DNA from: Pantoea sp. 1.19
Lineage (GTDB): Bacteria; Pseudomonadota; Gammaproteobacteria; Enterobacterales; Enterobacteriaceae
Length of the DNA stretch: 64,000 nt
Reading direction: 5' to 3'
NCBI RefSeq assembly: GCF_001922585.1
Contig: NZ_MRBS01000001.1
Coordinates: 733,697 to 797,696, forward strand
Shown piece by piece: positions 38,746-47,202 of the stretch. Under the pieces are notes generated by a model. That model saw only the letters and a program-made list of their open reading frames with translations, was not told the origin of the DNA and did no database searches. Made by a program: the position numbers and the translations under genes. How positions within the stretch are numbered: the stretch's first letter is position 1; the number at the start of each line of letters is the position of its first letter.

Positions 38746-38751
38746 AGGGGA

Positions 38752-40398
38752 TCACTTCACGCAGGCCGCGCACTGGCCGTCGCGGATCTGCTGGAAAAAG
38801 TCATTGCCTTTATCATCCACCAGAATAAAGGCCGGGAAGTTTTCCACCTCGATTTTCCAAATCGCTTCCATACCCAGCTCCGGATATTCCACGCACTCGA
38901 GGCTTTTGATGCTCTGCTGCGCCAGTACCGCCGCCGGACCGCCAATGCTGCCAAGATAGAAGCCGCCGTGTTTGTGGCAGGCATCGGTGACCTGCTGGCT
39001 GCGGTTGCCCTTTGCCAGCATGATCATGCTGCCACCGTTGGCCTGCAGCTGATCGACGTAGGAGTCCATACGCCCGGCGGTGGTTGGACCGAGTGAGCCG
39101 GACGCGTAGCCTTCTGGCGTCTTGGCCGGACCGGCGTAGTAAATCGGGTGATCTTTCACATACTGCGGCAGCCCCTGGCCATTATCCAGACGCTCTTTCA
39201 GTTTGGCGTGGGCGATATCTCGCGCCACAATGATGGTGCCGCTGAGCGACAGGCGGGTAGAGACCGGATACTGGGACAGCTGCGCCAGAATATCGGCCAT
39301 CGGGCGATTCAGATCGACCTGCACCACGTCGCCTTCACCCTGCTGACGCAGCTCCGCGGGAATGTATTGGTCCGGATTTTGCTCCAGCTTCTCCAGCCAG
39401 ATACCGTCGCGGTTGATTTTGCCCTTGATGTTGCGGTCGGCGGAGCAGGAAACGCCCATGCCTACCGGGCAGGAGGCACCGTGGCGCGGCAAGCGGATCA
39501 CGCGGATATCGTGGGCGAAGTACTTGCCACCAAACTGCGCGCCGAGGCCGAGGTTCTGCGCCTCCTTGAGCAGTTCCGCTTCCAACTGCAAATCGCGAAA
39601 TGCCTGACCGTGCTCGTTACCTTCGGTGGGCAGGGTGTCGTAATAGTGCGTTGACGCCAGTTTCACCGTTTTCAGCGTGCTCTCCGCAGAGGTGCCGCCA
39701 ATGACAAAGGCGATGTGGTACGGCGGGCAGGCCGCGGTGCCCAGTGAGCGCATCTTCTCGGTCAGAAAGGCTTTCAGCTTACCGGGGCTCAGCAGCGCTT
39801 TGGTTTCCTGATACAGATAGGTTTTGTTCGCCGAGCCGCCGCCTTTGGCGATACAAAGGAATTTGTATTCGTCGCCGTCAACGCTGTAGAGATCGATCTG
39901 CGCCGGCAGGTTGCTGCCGGTGTTCACCTCGTTGTACATATCCAGCGCGGCGTTCTGCGAATAGCGCAGGTTATCTTCAATATAGGTGTTGTACACCCCG
40001 CGCGACAGTGCCGCCTCGTCACCGCCGCCGGTCCAGACGCGCTGGCCTTTTTTACCCATGATGATCGCGGTGCCGGTATCCTGGCAGGTCGGCAGAATAC
40101 CCTTAGCCGCAATTGCTGAATTACGCAGAAACTGCAGCGCCACGTAGCGGTCGTTCTGGCTGGCTTCCGGGTCATCAAGAATGGCGGCAACCTGCTTCTG
40201 GTGCGCCGGGCGCAGCATAAAGGAGGCATCATGGAAGGCGTGCTGCGCCAGCAGCGTCAGCGCCTGAGGGTCGACCTTCAGCACTTCCTGGCCGTCAAAT
40301 TCGGCCACTGAGACGTAGTCGCGGCTCAGCAGGTAGTACTCGGTATCCTCAGGGGCAAGAGGGAAGGGGTTCTGATAATGGAAAGGTTTATTCGACAT
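38752..40398 (-). CDS. fumA: Class I fumarate hydratase (4Fe-4S)
   Basis: An iron-sulfur fumarase interconverting fumarate and malate. The 548-aa protein begins [18 protein letters not shown] and is class I, with cluster cysteines in [11 protein letters not shown] and [15 protein letters not shown], and the conserved [15 protein letters not shown] loop. FumA and FumB cannot be told apart by eye; its closeness to a C4-dicarboxylate transporter and an anaerobic fumarate reductase would equally suit the FumB role. Its gene starts 165 bp after the transporter stop in the same direction, so co-regulation is possible. Confidence 0.95.
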   Translation of the reverse strand: MSNKPFHYQNPFPLAPEDTEYYLLSRDYVSVAEFDGQEVLKVDPQALTLLAQHAFHDASFMLRPAHQKQVAAILDDPEASQNDRYVALQFLRNSAIAAKGILPTCQDTGTAIIMGKKGQRVWTGGGDEAALSRGVYNTYIEDNLRYSQNAALDMYNEVNTGSNLPAQIDLYSVDGDEYKFLCIAKGGGSANKTYLYQETKALLSPGKLKAFLTEKMRSLGTAACPPYHIAFVIGGTSAESTLKTVKLASTHYYDTLPTEGNEHGQAFRDLQLEAELLKEAQNLGLGAQFGGKYFAHDIRVIRLPRHGASCPVGMGVSCSADRNIKGKINRDGIWLEKLEQNPDQYIPAELRQQGEGDVVQVDLNRPMADILAQLSQYPVSTRLSLSGTIIVARDIAHAKLKERLDNGQGLPQYVKDHPIYYAGPAKTPEGYASGSLGPTTAGRMDSYVDQLQANGGSMIMLAKGNRSQQVTDACHKHGGFYLGSIGGPAAVLAQQSIKSLECVEYPELGMEAIWKIEVENFPAFILVDDKGNDFFQQIRDGQCAACVK

Positions 40399-40563
40399 GT
40401 TCTCTCACTTAATGACCGGTTGCCGCTGCCCGCCAGGGGAAACGCACAACATCATTGGCGACGTTTCATCGTTGTTATGCCCGCCCGCCGCCGGAAGCGA
40501 CGGTCGGGTGGGGGCATGGTATAACACTACGTTAACATCTGCACGCGCTCAGGCGCCATTTCC

Positions 40564-42075
40564 TCAGAAGATCATTACCATCCACGGATAGGCGATCAGC
40601 ATCATGGTCAGCAGGAAGAAGCCGCCAAACAGGGTGCCCAGCCGCCAGTAATCTTTGGTTGGCAGGTAGCCGCTGCCGTAGTAAATCGGGCTGGGGCCGG
40701 TACCGTACGGGGTAATGATGCCCATTACCCCGAGGGAGGTGCACATCATCAGGCAGAAGACCGGCATATTAATCCCCGGGATCGCCGCAGCAATGGTCAG
40801 CATCGCCGGCAGCAGCGCGGTGGTGTGCGCGGTGGTGCTGGCAAACAGATAGTGCAGCAGGAAAAACGCCACCAGCAGCACCACCGCCGAGACCTGCGGA
40901 TCGTAGCCTTGCAGCAGCTGGCCTCCCTCTTTGCCCAGCCAGGCGATAAACCCGACCCGGGCCAGACCGTCGGCCAGCGCCACCAGGGTGGCAAACCAGG
41001 CGAAGGTGTTCCACGCGGCTTTATTATTGGTGATGTCACTCCAGTTCAGTACCCGGGTCCACAGCATCAGCACAATCACCAGCAGCGCGGCCATCGCCGG
41101 CTCAATCCAGGCTGTGGCGAAAATCCACATCAGCAGGGCGCAAACCACAAATATCAGCAGCAGGATCTCATTTCGCGACAGCCTGCCAAGCTTCTCCAGT
41201 TCACTGCTGGCCCAGCGTGGTACCTCGTCGTTGAATTTCACTTCCGGTGGATAGAGCCAGTAGGCCAGCAGTGGCATGGTCAGTATCAGCAGCACGCCCA
41301 GCGGCAGGAAGGCGATAAACCACATGCCCCACGAAATATCAAAGCCCACCACGCTCTTCACCAGCGCCAGCGCCAGCAGGTTTGGCGCCAGCGCCGACAG
41401 GAACATCGAGCTGGTGATACAGGCGGCGGTGATCGCTACCCACATCAGATAAGAGCCGATTTTACGCGCGCTGGGATCGTTGGGCTTGGAGCCGTACAGC
41501 GGCGGCAGGTTAGCGATGATCGGATAAATGGTGCCGCCGCTGCGCGCGGTGTTGGAGGGGGTAAACGGCGCCAGCAGCAGGTCGGCAAAGGTGATGGCGT
41601 AGCCGAGCGTCAGGCTGCGGCGCCCAAGGTATTTAACCAAAATCAGCGCCAGACGACGGCCAAACTGCGTCTTGTCATAGCCGGCGGCAAACATGAAGGC
41701 GCCGAAAATGAGCCAGACGGTGGAGTTACCAAAGCCACTCACCGCCCACTTAAACGACTGGGCCGCCGGCTTGAATGCCGGGTTAGCCAGCTCGGCGGGG
41801 CTGAACAGCAGCCACTGGTTAAACAGGGCAATCACCACTACCCCGGTCAGGCCGATCACTGCGCCGGGCAGCGGTTCAAAGATCAGGCCAACAATGACCC
41901 CGACGAAGATGGCAAAGAAGTGCCAGGCGTGGGGAGCCAGGCCCTCCGGAACAGGCACCAGCAGCAGCACAACGCTGACCAGCACCGGAAGAAACAGCAG
42001 AAACAGACTTTTTTTCGCGCCGGCCGCGGCGGGTGGTGCGGCGGCAGGAGCCTGCGTGGAGGTAGGTGTTTTCAT
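40564..42075 (-). CDS. DASS-family anion:dicarboxylate transporter (CitT/TtdT-like)
   Basis: A 503-aa inner-membrane permease of the divalent anion:Na+ symporter family, probably exchanging or importing a C4-dicarboxylate, tartrate or citrate. After a 22-residue Ala/Pro-rich cytosolic tail come 11-12 membrane segments. Family signature loops are visible: LLAPFTPSNTARSGGTIYPI and LFASTTAHTTALLPAML, the two substrate/Na+ hairpins. It is divergent from the fumarate reductase gene and lies upstream of fumA; a perfect FNR box is 147 bp before its ATG. The in-frame extension to 42129 is not needed. Confidence 0.88.
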   Translation of the reverse strand: MKTPTSTQAPAAAPPAAAGAKKSLFLLFLPVLVSVVLLLVPVPEGLAPHAWHFFAIFVGVIVGLIFEPLPGAVIGLTGVVVIALFNQWLLFSPAELANPAFKPAAQSFKWAVSGFGNSTVWLIFGAFMFAAGYDKTQFGRRLALILVKYLGRRSLTLGYAITFADLLLAPFTPSNTARSGGTIYPIIANLPPLYGSKPNDPSARKIGSYLMWVAITAACITSSMFLSALAPNLLALALVKSVVGFDISWGMWFIAFLPLGVLLILTMPLLAYWLYPPEVKFNDEVPRWASSELEKLGRLSRNEILLLIFVVCALLMWIFATAWIEPAMAALLVIVLMLWTRVLNWSDITNNKAAWNTFAWFATLVALADGLARVGFIAWLGKEGGQLLQGYDPQVSAVVLLVAFFLLHYLFASTTAHTTALLPAMLTIAAAIPGINMPVFCLMMCTSLGVMGIITPYGTGPSPIYYGSGYLPTKDYWRLGTLFGGFFLLTMMLIAYPWMVMIF

Positions 42076-42221
42076 GGGCGTTATCTTCAGTAATTGAGAA
42101 CCGTGTTGTCTTTCCGCCGGTAATGGCAATGAGCCCGGCGAAAAGAAAAATATAAATGCACCACTTTGCTGAATATTTTATAAATGAAACGAACAAGAAG
42201 CGATGTATAGAATGCGCGTTA

Positions 42222-42235
42222 TTGATCTGGATCAA
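42222..42235. promoter_or_regulatory. Perfect FNR box in the anaerobic divergent promoter
   Basis: TTGATCTGGATCAA matches the FNR consensus TTGAT-N4-ATCAA at every fixed position. It lies between the divergent transporter and fumarate reductase genes, 147 bp from the transporter ATG. A TATAAA on the minus strand (42182-42177) is at a distance suited to activation of the transporter promoter. Confidence 0.85.
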
Positions 42236-42364
42236 TTTTCAATAAGGCTATTTTAACGCATTCCTTGTAATGCCGGGTTTTCGTCTCCTTTGTGGCACGG
42301 GTCTGTTTTTGTTTTGCTCGGAATACACTCTGGTTGAAAATCAGTATTTGTCCAGTAATATTAA

Positions 42365-42391
42365 TTAACTCATTGATTATACGTGAGTTAA
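42365..42391. promoter_or_regulatory. Inverted repeat, candidate response-regulator operator
   Basis: TTAACTCA (42365-42372) and TGAGTTAA (42384-42391) are perfect inverted arms separated by 11 bp. The site lies midway in the 553-bp gap 42076-42628, which contains no gene. The DcuR-like regulator encoded in the same locus is the natural candidate to bind it. Confidence 0.55.
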
Positions 42392-42628
42392 AAAAATGTG
42401 TTAACGGCAAGTTGCTTTTTATAACCTGTCGATTACAATTAGGTGTTGTAGTAATGAAGCGAAAACAGATTAACGATTATTTACTAAATTAAAAGTTAAA
42501 AAACTAAAGTTATCGCTTATATGTGCCGCATAATTGTTATATTATCTTCATCAGATCAGACCACTTAAAATAAATAATCAAGCGTCTTTACCCTCTTCTT
42601 CTTTGTTTTTAATTTGGAGTTGATGACC

Positions 42629-45406
42629 ATGAACACACTGACCCCGATTCTCAACCCGCTCACCCTGCCGCGCGGCGCCGTCCTCAAAAATCGACTGGTG
42701 ATGGCACCGATGACCACCTGTACGGGTTTTTACGACGGTACGGTCACCCGCGAGCTGGTCGATTACTATCGCGTGCGCGCCGGCACCCTGGGGGCGGTGA
42801 TCGTCGAGTGCTGCTTTATTGATAATCTGGGCCCGGCGTTTCCCGGTGCGATTGCCATTGACAGCGACAACAAAATTCCCGGTCTGGCGCGCATTGCCGA
42901 GGCGATCAAATCGCGCGGATCCAAAGCCATACTGCAAATTTATCACGGTGGCCGCATGGTGGAGCCGGAGCTGATCGGGGGACGCACCCCGGTGGCCCCG
43001 AGCGCGATTGCCGCACCCCGCGAAGGGGCCACCACGCCGCGCGCGCTGACCGGTGACGAAGTGGACATGATGATCACTAAATTTGGCGATGCGGTGAACC
43101 GGGCAATCAAAGCCGGCTTCGACGGCGTCGAGATCCACGGTGCCAATACCTATCTGATCCAGCAGTTTTATTCACCGCACTCCAACCGCCGCGAAGACCA
43201 GTGGGGCGGCAGCCGTGAAAATCGCGCGCGCTTTCCGCTGGCGGTGCTGGAGATAACCCATAAGATGGCCGCGCGCTTTGCCAGCGCCGATTTTATCATC
43301 GGTTATCGCTTTTCACCCGAGGAGCTGGAAGTTCCCGGCATCCGTTTTGACGACACGCTGTACCTGCTGGAGAAACTGGCGGAACGCGGCCTTGACTACG
43401 TGCATTTCTCGGTCGGCCAGCTGCTACGCTCGTCGATTGTGGAGCATCAAGATCCCACGCCGCTGATTGAGAAGTACCTGGCGCAGCGCTCCCCGACGCT
43501 GGCGAAAGTGCCGACGATCGGCGTAGGCGGGGTGGTGAATAAAAGCGATGCCGAGCTGGGACTGGCTCACGGCTACGATCTGGTGGCGATAGGCAAGGCC
43601 TGCATTGCCTATCCCGACTGGGCCGACCGCATCATCAACAATCAGACTCTGGAGCTGTTTATCGACAGCACGCAGCGCGAGGCGCTGACCATTCCGGAGC
43701 CGCTGTGGCGCTTCTCGCTGGTGGATGCGATGATCCGCGACACCAGCACCAGCGGGCGTAAATACAAGCCGGGCGTATTCCAGGAGAAAGTGGAAGCCGA
43801 GGCGCTGAAGCTGAAAATCAATGTCACCCTGGATACCGATCGCATTACCGACATCGCGCTGGAGCAGGATGACTCACTGGATGTGGATTTCACGACCACC
43901 TTTGATACCCTGCGCAACCGCATGCTGGTGGCTAACAGTCCGTATGTGGATGCCATTACCGGCGCCACGACCCAGAGTGAGGCGCTGAAAAAAGCCGTGT
44001 CGCGCGCGCTGGCTACCTCCAGCAAGGCGCAGGTGATTGAAGAGGGCGGCAACCCGGAGGCTCCGCAGCAGTATGATGTGGTGGTGATCGGCAGCGGCGG
44101 CGCCGGCCTGGCGGCAGCCATTGAGGCCTGCGACGACGGGGCGCGGGTGGTGATAGTCGAAAAAATGGCGACCATCGGTGGTAACACCATCAAGGCATCG
44201 GTCGGGATGAACGCCGCGGAAACGCGTTTCCAGAAGCTGAAGGGGATCCACGATAGCAAAACGGCCTTCTACGATGAAACGTTGAAGGGCGGCAAATTCA
44301 AAAACAACCCGGTTTTACTGAAAGAGTTCGTTGAACTGGCGCCGGCGGCGATTGACTGGCTGGCCGATCACCACATCGTGCTGGATGACATCACCATTAC
44401 CGGCGGGATGGGTACCGATCGCACCCACCGTCCCGCAGACCGATCGGCGGTGGGGGGGTTCCTGATCAGCGGGCTGGTCAAAAATCTGAACAATCGCAAT
44501 ATTGACGTGATGCTGGATACTTCCGTGGCCGAGATCCTCAGTGAAAACGGGGCGGTCTGCGGCGTGAAGGTGGTGAATGAGTACAATGACAGCCGTATTC
44601 TGTTGGCAAAAAGCGTGATTGTCGCGACCGGCGGCTTCAGCGCCAACCGGGAGATGGTGGTGAAATATCGCCCCGAGCTGGACGGTTTTGTCACCACTAA
44701 CCATAAAGGGGCAACCGGCAGCGGCATTGGCCTGCTGCAGCGCCTGGGCGCCGGCACGGTTGATATGCAGGAGATCCAGATCCATCCGACGGTCGAGCAG
44801 ACCACTTCGTATCTGATTTCCGAATCGATTCGCGGCGGTGGGGCTATTCTGGTCAGTCAGGCGGGGCAGCGCTTCTTTAATGAAATGGAAACCCGCGACA
44901 AAGTCTCCGCGCAGATCATTGCCCTGCCGGAAAAAAGTGCCTGGATCATCTTTGACGATCAGGTCCGGCGCAACAACAAAGCCGCCGATGAGTACATTGC
45001 GAAAGGATTTGTTGAGCAGGCGGATACGCCGGAGGCGCTGGCGGTGAAGCTGAACATGGATCAGAATGCCCTGTTGGCTACCCTCGCGCGCTACAATCAG
45101 TTTGTGGCTCAGCAGCACGATGACGACTTTGGTCGTCAGACCGCCCTGCGTCATCCGCTGAATGAAGGACCGTTCTACGCGATCCGCATCGCCCCGGGCG
45201 TTCACCACACCATGGGAGGGGTGACCATCAATCCGGATACCGCCGTACTGAATGCGGACGGTGAGGTGATTCCCGGTGCCTGGGCGGCCGGTGAAGTGAC
45301 CGGCGGGATCCACGGCGCTAACCGCATCGGCGGCAACGCCATTGCCGATATCATCATCTTCGGTATTCTGGCCGGACGCCACGCGGCGGCTTATGCCCGG
45401 CGATAA
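42629..45406 (+). CDS. Soluble three-domain NADH:fumarate reductase
   Basis: A 925-aa cytoplasmic flavoprotein with no signal peptide. Domains: an old-yellow-enzyme/NADH-oxidase-like FMN barrel (1-370; LIQQFYSPHSNRREDQWGG), an FMN_bind domain (about 390-465) with flavinylation motif DAITGATTQS (predicted target Thr 447), and a fumarate-reductase FAD domain (from about 480; VVIGSGGAGLAAAIEA) with catalytic residues in RFFNEMETRD, APGVHHTMGGV and HGANRIGGNA. This is the architecture described for the Klebsiella NADH:fumarate reductase, where electrons pass from NADH through FMN to FAD. The apbE gene needed for covalent FMN attachment follows. ATG 42629 is 9 nt after GGAG; an ATG at 42623 is possible. 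Confidence 0.9.
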   Translation: MNTLTPILNPLTLPRGAVLKNRLVMAPMTTCTGFYDGTVTRELVDYYRVRAGTLGAVIVECCFIDNLGPAFPGAIAIDSDNKIPGLARIAEAIKSRGSKAILQIYHGGRMVEPELIGGRTPVAPSAIAAPREGATTPRALTGDEVDMMITKFGDAVNRAIKAGFDGVEIHGANTYLIQQFYSPHSNRREDQWGGSRENRARFPLAVLEITHKMAARFASADFIIGYRFSPEELEVPGIRFDDTLYLLEKLAERGLDYVHFSVGQLLRSSIVEHQDPTPLIEKYLAQRSPTLAKVPTIGVGGVVNKSDAELGLAHGYDLVAIGKACIAYPDWADRIINNQTLELFIDSTQREALTIPEPLWRFSLVDAMIRDTSTSGRKYKPGVFQEKVEAEALKLKINVTLDTDRITDIALEQDDSLDVDFTTTFDTLRNRMLVANSPYVDAITGATTQSEALKKAVSRALATSSKAQVIEEGGNPEAPQQYDVVVIGSGGAGLAAAIEACDDGARVVIVEKMATIGGNTIKASVGMNAAETRFQKLKGIHDSKTAFYDETLKGGKFKNNPVLLKEFVELAPAAIDWLADHHIVLDDITITGGMGTDRTHRPADRSAVGGFLISGLVKNLNNRNIDVMLDTSVAEILSENGAVCGVKVVNEYNDSRILLAKSVIVATGGFSANREMVVKYRPELDGFVTTNHKGATGSGIGLLQRLGAGTVDMQEIQIHPTVEQTTSYLISESIRGGGAILVSQAGQRFFNEMETRDKVSAQIIALPEKSAWIIFDDQVRRNNKAADEYIAKGFVEQADTPEALAVKLNMDQNALLATLARYNQFVAQQHDDDFGRQTALRHPLNEGPFYAIRIAPGVHHTMGGVTINPDTAVLNADGEVIPGAWAAGEVTGGIHGANRIGGNAIADIIIFGILAGRHAAAYARR

Positions 45407-45478
45407 TCCCATCCGCTCCCGCTGCCCGGGGCTGCGCCACCCAGGCCGGACGCCCCACGGCGGGTACCCATTCCGTTC

Positions 45479-45500
45479 GCCCCCGCTGCCCGGCGGGGGC
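45479..45500. repeat. GC-rich hairpin between fumarate reductase and apbE
   Basis: GCCCCCGC and GCGGGGGC form a perfect 8-bp stem with a 6-nt loop, 21 bp before the apbE start. No T tract follows. It could tune apbE expression relative to the reductase or act as a REP-like element in the 114-bp gap. Confidence 0.55.
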
Positions 45501-45520
45501 AACGCTAAGCGGAGTTGCTT

Positions 45521-46489
45521 ATGCACGCTGAACCCCGTATCTGGAGCTATGCGGCGACCCTGCTGGGATCGCCAATCCTGCTGAAGCTGTTTCACGACGA
45601 CCCGGCGGTGGCTCGCCGTACCTTCCGGCTGATTAAACAGCTGGAGAATCTGCTCACCGTCAATCGCACGCCGTCGCAGGTGATGGACATCAACCTCGCT
45701 GCGGGTCGCCATCCGGTCACGGTCAGTGCGCCGGTATTTGCGCTGATTGCCCGCGCGCAGGCCGCCAGCCTCCGCCCGGACAGCCTGTTTAATTTCGCCA
45801 TCGGCCCGCTGGTTAAGCGCTGGAAAATCGGTTTTCGCGGCGATAGCGTACCGCCGGCGGCGGAGATTGCCGCGCTGCTGCCGTTGACCGATCCGCAGCG
45901 GGTCGTGCTGGACGCGGCGTCGCACACGGTGTGGCTGCCGCAGGCGGGGATGGCGCTCGACCTCGGCGCGATTGCCAAAGGCTATATTGCCGATCGGGTA
46001 CGGGACGATCTGCGTCAGCAGCAGGTGGATCGCGCGCTGATAAACCTCGGCGGTAACGTGCATACGCTAGGCGCGGGCAGTGACGCGGGCTGGAGTATAG
46101 GTTTAAAAACGCCGTTCGCCGGCCCGGAGACGCTGATTGGCGCCCTGCAGGTGCGCGACCGTTCGGTGGTCACCTCGGGGATTTACGAACGCTGGTTTGA
46201 GCAGGATGGCCGTCTGTGGCATCACATTCTGGATCCTAAAACCGGCTACCCGCTGGATAATGAACTGCTCAGCGTGACGGTGATTTCCGCAGACTCCATC
46301 GACGGTGATATCTGGACCACCCTGCTGTACGGCATGGGGGTGGAGAGGGGGCTGGCGGCGCTGGCGCAGGAGCCGGCCCTCGAAGCGATCTTTGTCACCC
46401 GCGATCGGCGGGTGATTCCGTCATCGCAGCGCCACTATACGTTTACTTTACTCGATGACAGCTGGCAGTGGCTCCCGGTCGGTTACTGA
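45521..46489 (+). CDS. apbE: FAD:protein FMN transferase (ApbE)
   Basis: ApbE transfers FMN from FAD to a threonine in FMN_bind domains through a phosphodiester bond. The 322-aa protein lacks an obvious signal peptide, fitting a cytosolic substrate, and contains the family motifs VMDINLAAGRHPV, FNFAIGPLVKRW, ALDLGAIAKGYIADRV, NLGGNVHTLG and HHILDPKTGYPL. The start ATG is 6 nt after GGAG. It follows the fumarate reductase gene in the same direction, so the intended client is clear. Its last 7 bp overlap the convergent response-regulator gene. Confidence 0.92.
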   Translation: MHAEPRIWSYAATLLGSPILLKLFHDDPAVARRTFRLIKQLENLLTVNRTPSQVMDINLAAGRHPVTVSAPVFALIARAQAASLRPDSLFNFAIGPLVKRWKIGFRGDSVPPAAEIAALLPLTDPQRVVLDAASHTVWLPQAGMALDLGAIAKGYIADRVRDDLRQQQVDRALINLGGNVHTLGAGSDAGWSIGLKTPFAGPETLIGALQVRDRSVVTSGIYERWFEQDGRLWHHILDPKTGYPLDNELLSVTVISADSIDGDIWTTLLYGMGVERGLAALAQEPALEAIFVTRDRRVIPSSQRHYTFTLLDDSWQWLPVGY

Positions 46490-47202
46490 CAATAGTGACG
46501 CAGCAGATCGCGGTACTCGGGCTGCAGGCGATAGCGGTACACCGGCCGACCGGTTGCACCGTAATGGATACTGGTGAACAGAATATGTGAGTCCGCCAGC
46601 CAGATCAGATATTTGCGACAGGATACGCGGGAAATGTTGACCGCCGCTGCCAGCTCATCGGTGGAAAACTCCTCCGCCGGATGGGCCTCAATCCACTGGC
46701 ACAGCGTGCGCAGCGTCTGCGGCGTCAGCCCTTTGGGCAGGCGCTGCGTCTCGCTCTGCGCGGGCAGGCTGCCGTGCAGCAGCTTATCCAGCTCCGACTG
46801 CTCGTAGTAGGGCAGCTTGTCCATGGCGTTTTTTTTCTGCTGCCAACCGCGCAGCGCCTCTTCAAAGCGGGCAAACTGAAACGGTTTGATCAGGTAGTCG
46901 ACCACGCCGTAGTGCAGCGACGTTTTGATGGTCGCGGCGTCCGCGGCGGAGGAGATGACGATCACGTCACTTTCCCGACCGGACTGGCGCAGCAGCGGCA
47001 GCAGATCCAGCCCGTTATCCTGCTGCAGATAGATGTCCAGCAGAATCAAATCGATCGCCAGCGCGCGATTCTGGATAAACTCCTGTGCCTGCTGCAGCGT
47101 GGATGCGCTACCGCAGCAGGTAAAGCCGGGGAGCTGGCCGATATAGCAGCGGTTCAGCTCGGCGACCATGGCATCATCATCAACCACTAACACGTTCATC
47201 AT
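46483..47202 (-). CDS. CitB-family response regulator, DcuR-like
   Basis: A 239-aa regulator with a receiver (MMNVLVVDDDAMVAELN; phospho-Asp in LILLDIYLQQDNG; KPF loop) and the CitB/DcuR C-terminal domain with its helix-turn-helix (FSTDELAAAVNISRVSCRKY). Family members respond to citrate or C4-dicarboxylates. It overlaps the sensor kinase gene by 4 bp, so the two are co-translated, and it lies convergent to apbE. It should control the transporter/fumarate reductase promoter, perhaps through the inverted repeat at 42365-42391. Confidence 0.88.
   Translation of the reverse strand: MMNVLVVDDDAMVAELNRCYIGQLPGFTCCGSASTLQQAQEFIQNRALAIDLILLDIYLQQDNGLDLLPLLRQSGRESDVIVISSAADAATIKTSLHYGVVDYLIKPFQFARFEEALRGWQQKKNAMDKLPYYEQSELDKLLHGSLPAQSETQRLPKGLTPQTLRTLCQWIEAHPAEEFSTDELAAAVNISRVSCRKYLIWLADSHILFTSIHYGATGRPVYRYRLQPEYRDLLRHYCQ

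Noticed and set aside
40825..42093. Plus-strand frame of 422 codons opposite the DASS transporter
   Set aside because: Its composition (runs of Gln, His, Arg) is that of a reverse-complemented membrane protein gene, and the transporter on the other strand has clear family motifs.
44315..46063. Minus-strand frame of 582 codons across fumarate reductase and apbE
   Set aside because: It spans two well-supported genes on the other strand and has no recognisable domain.
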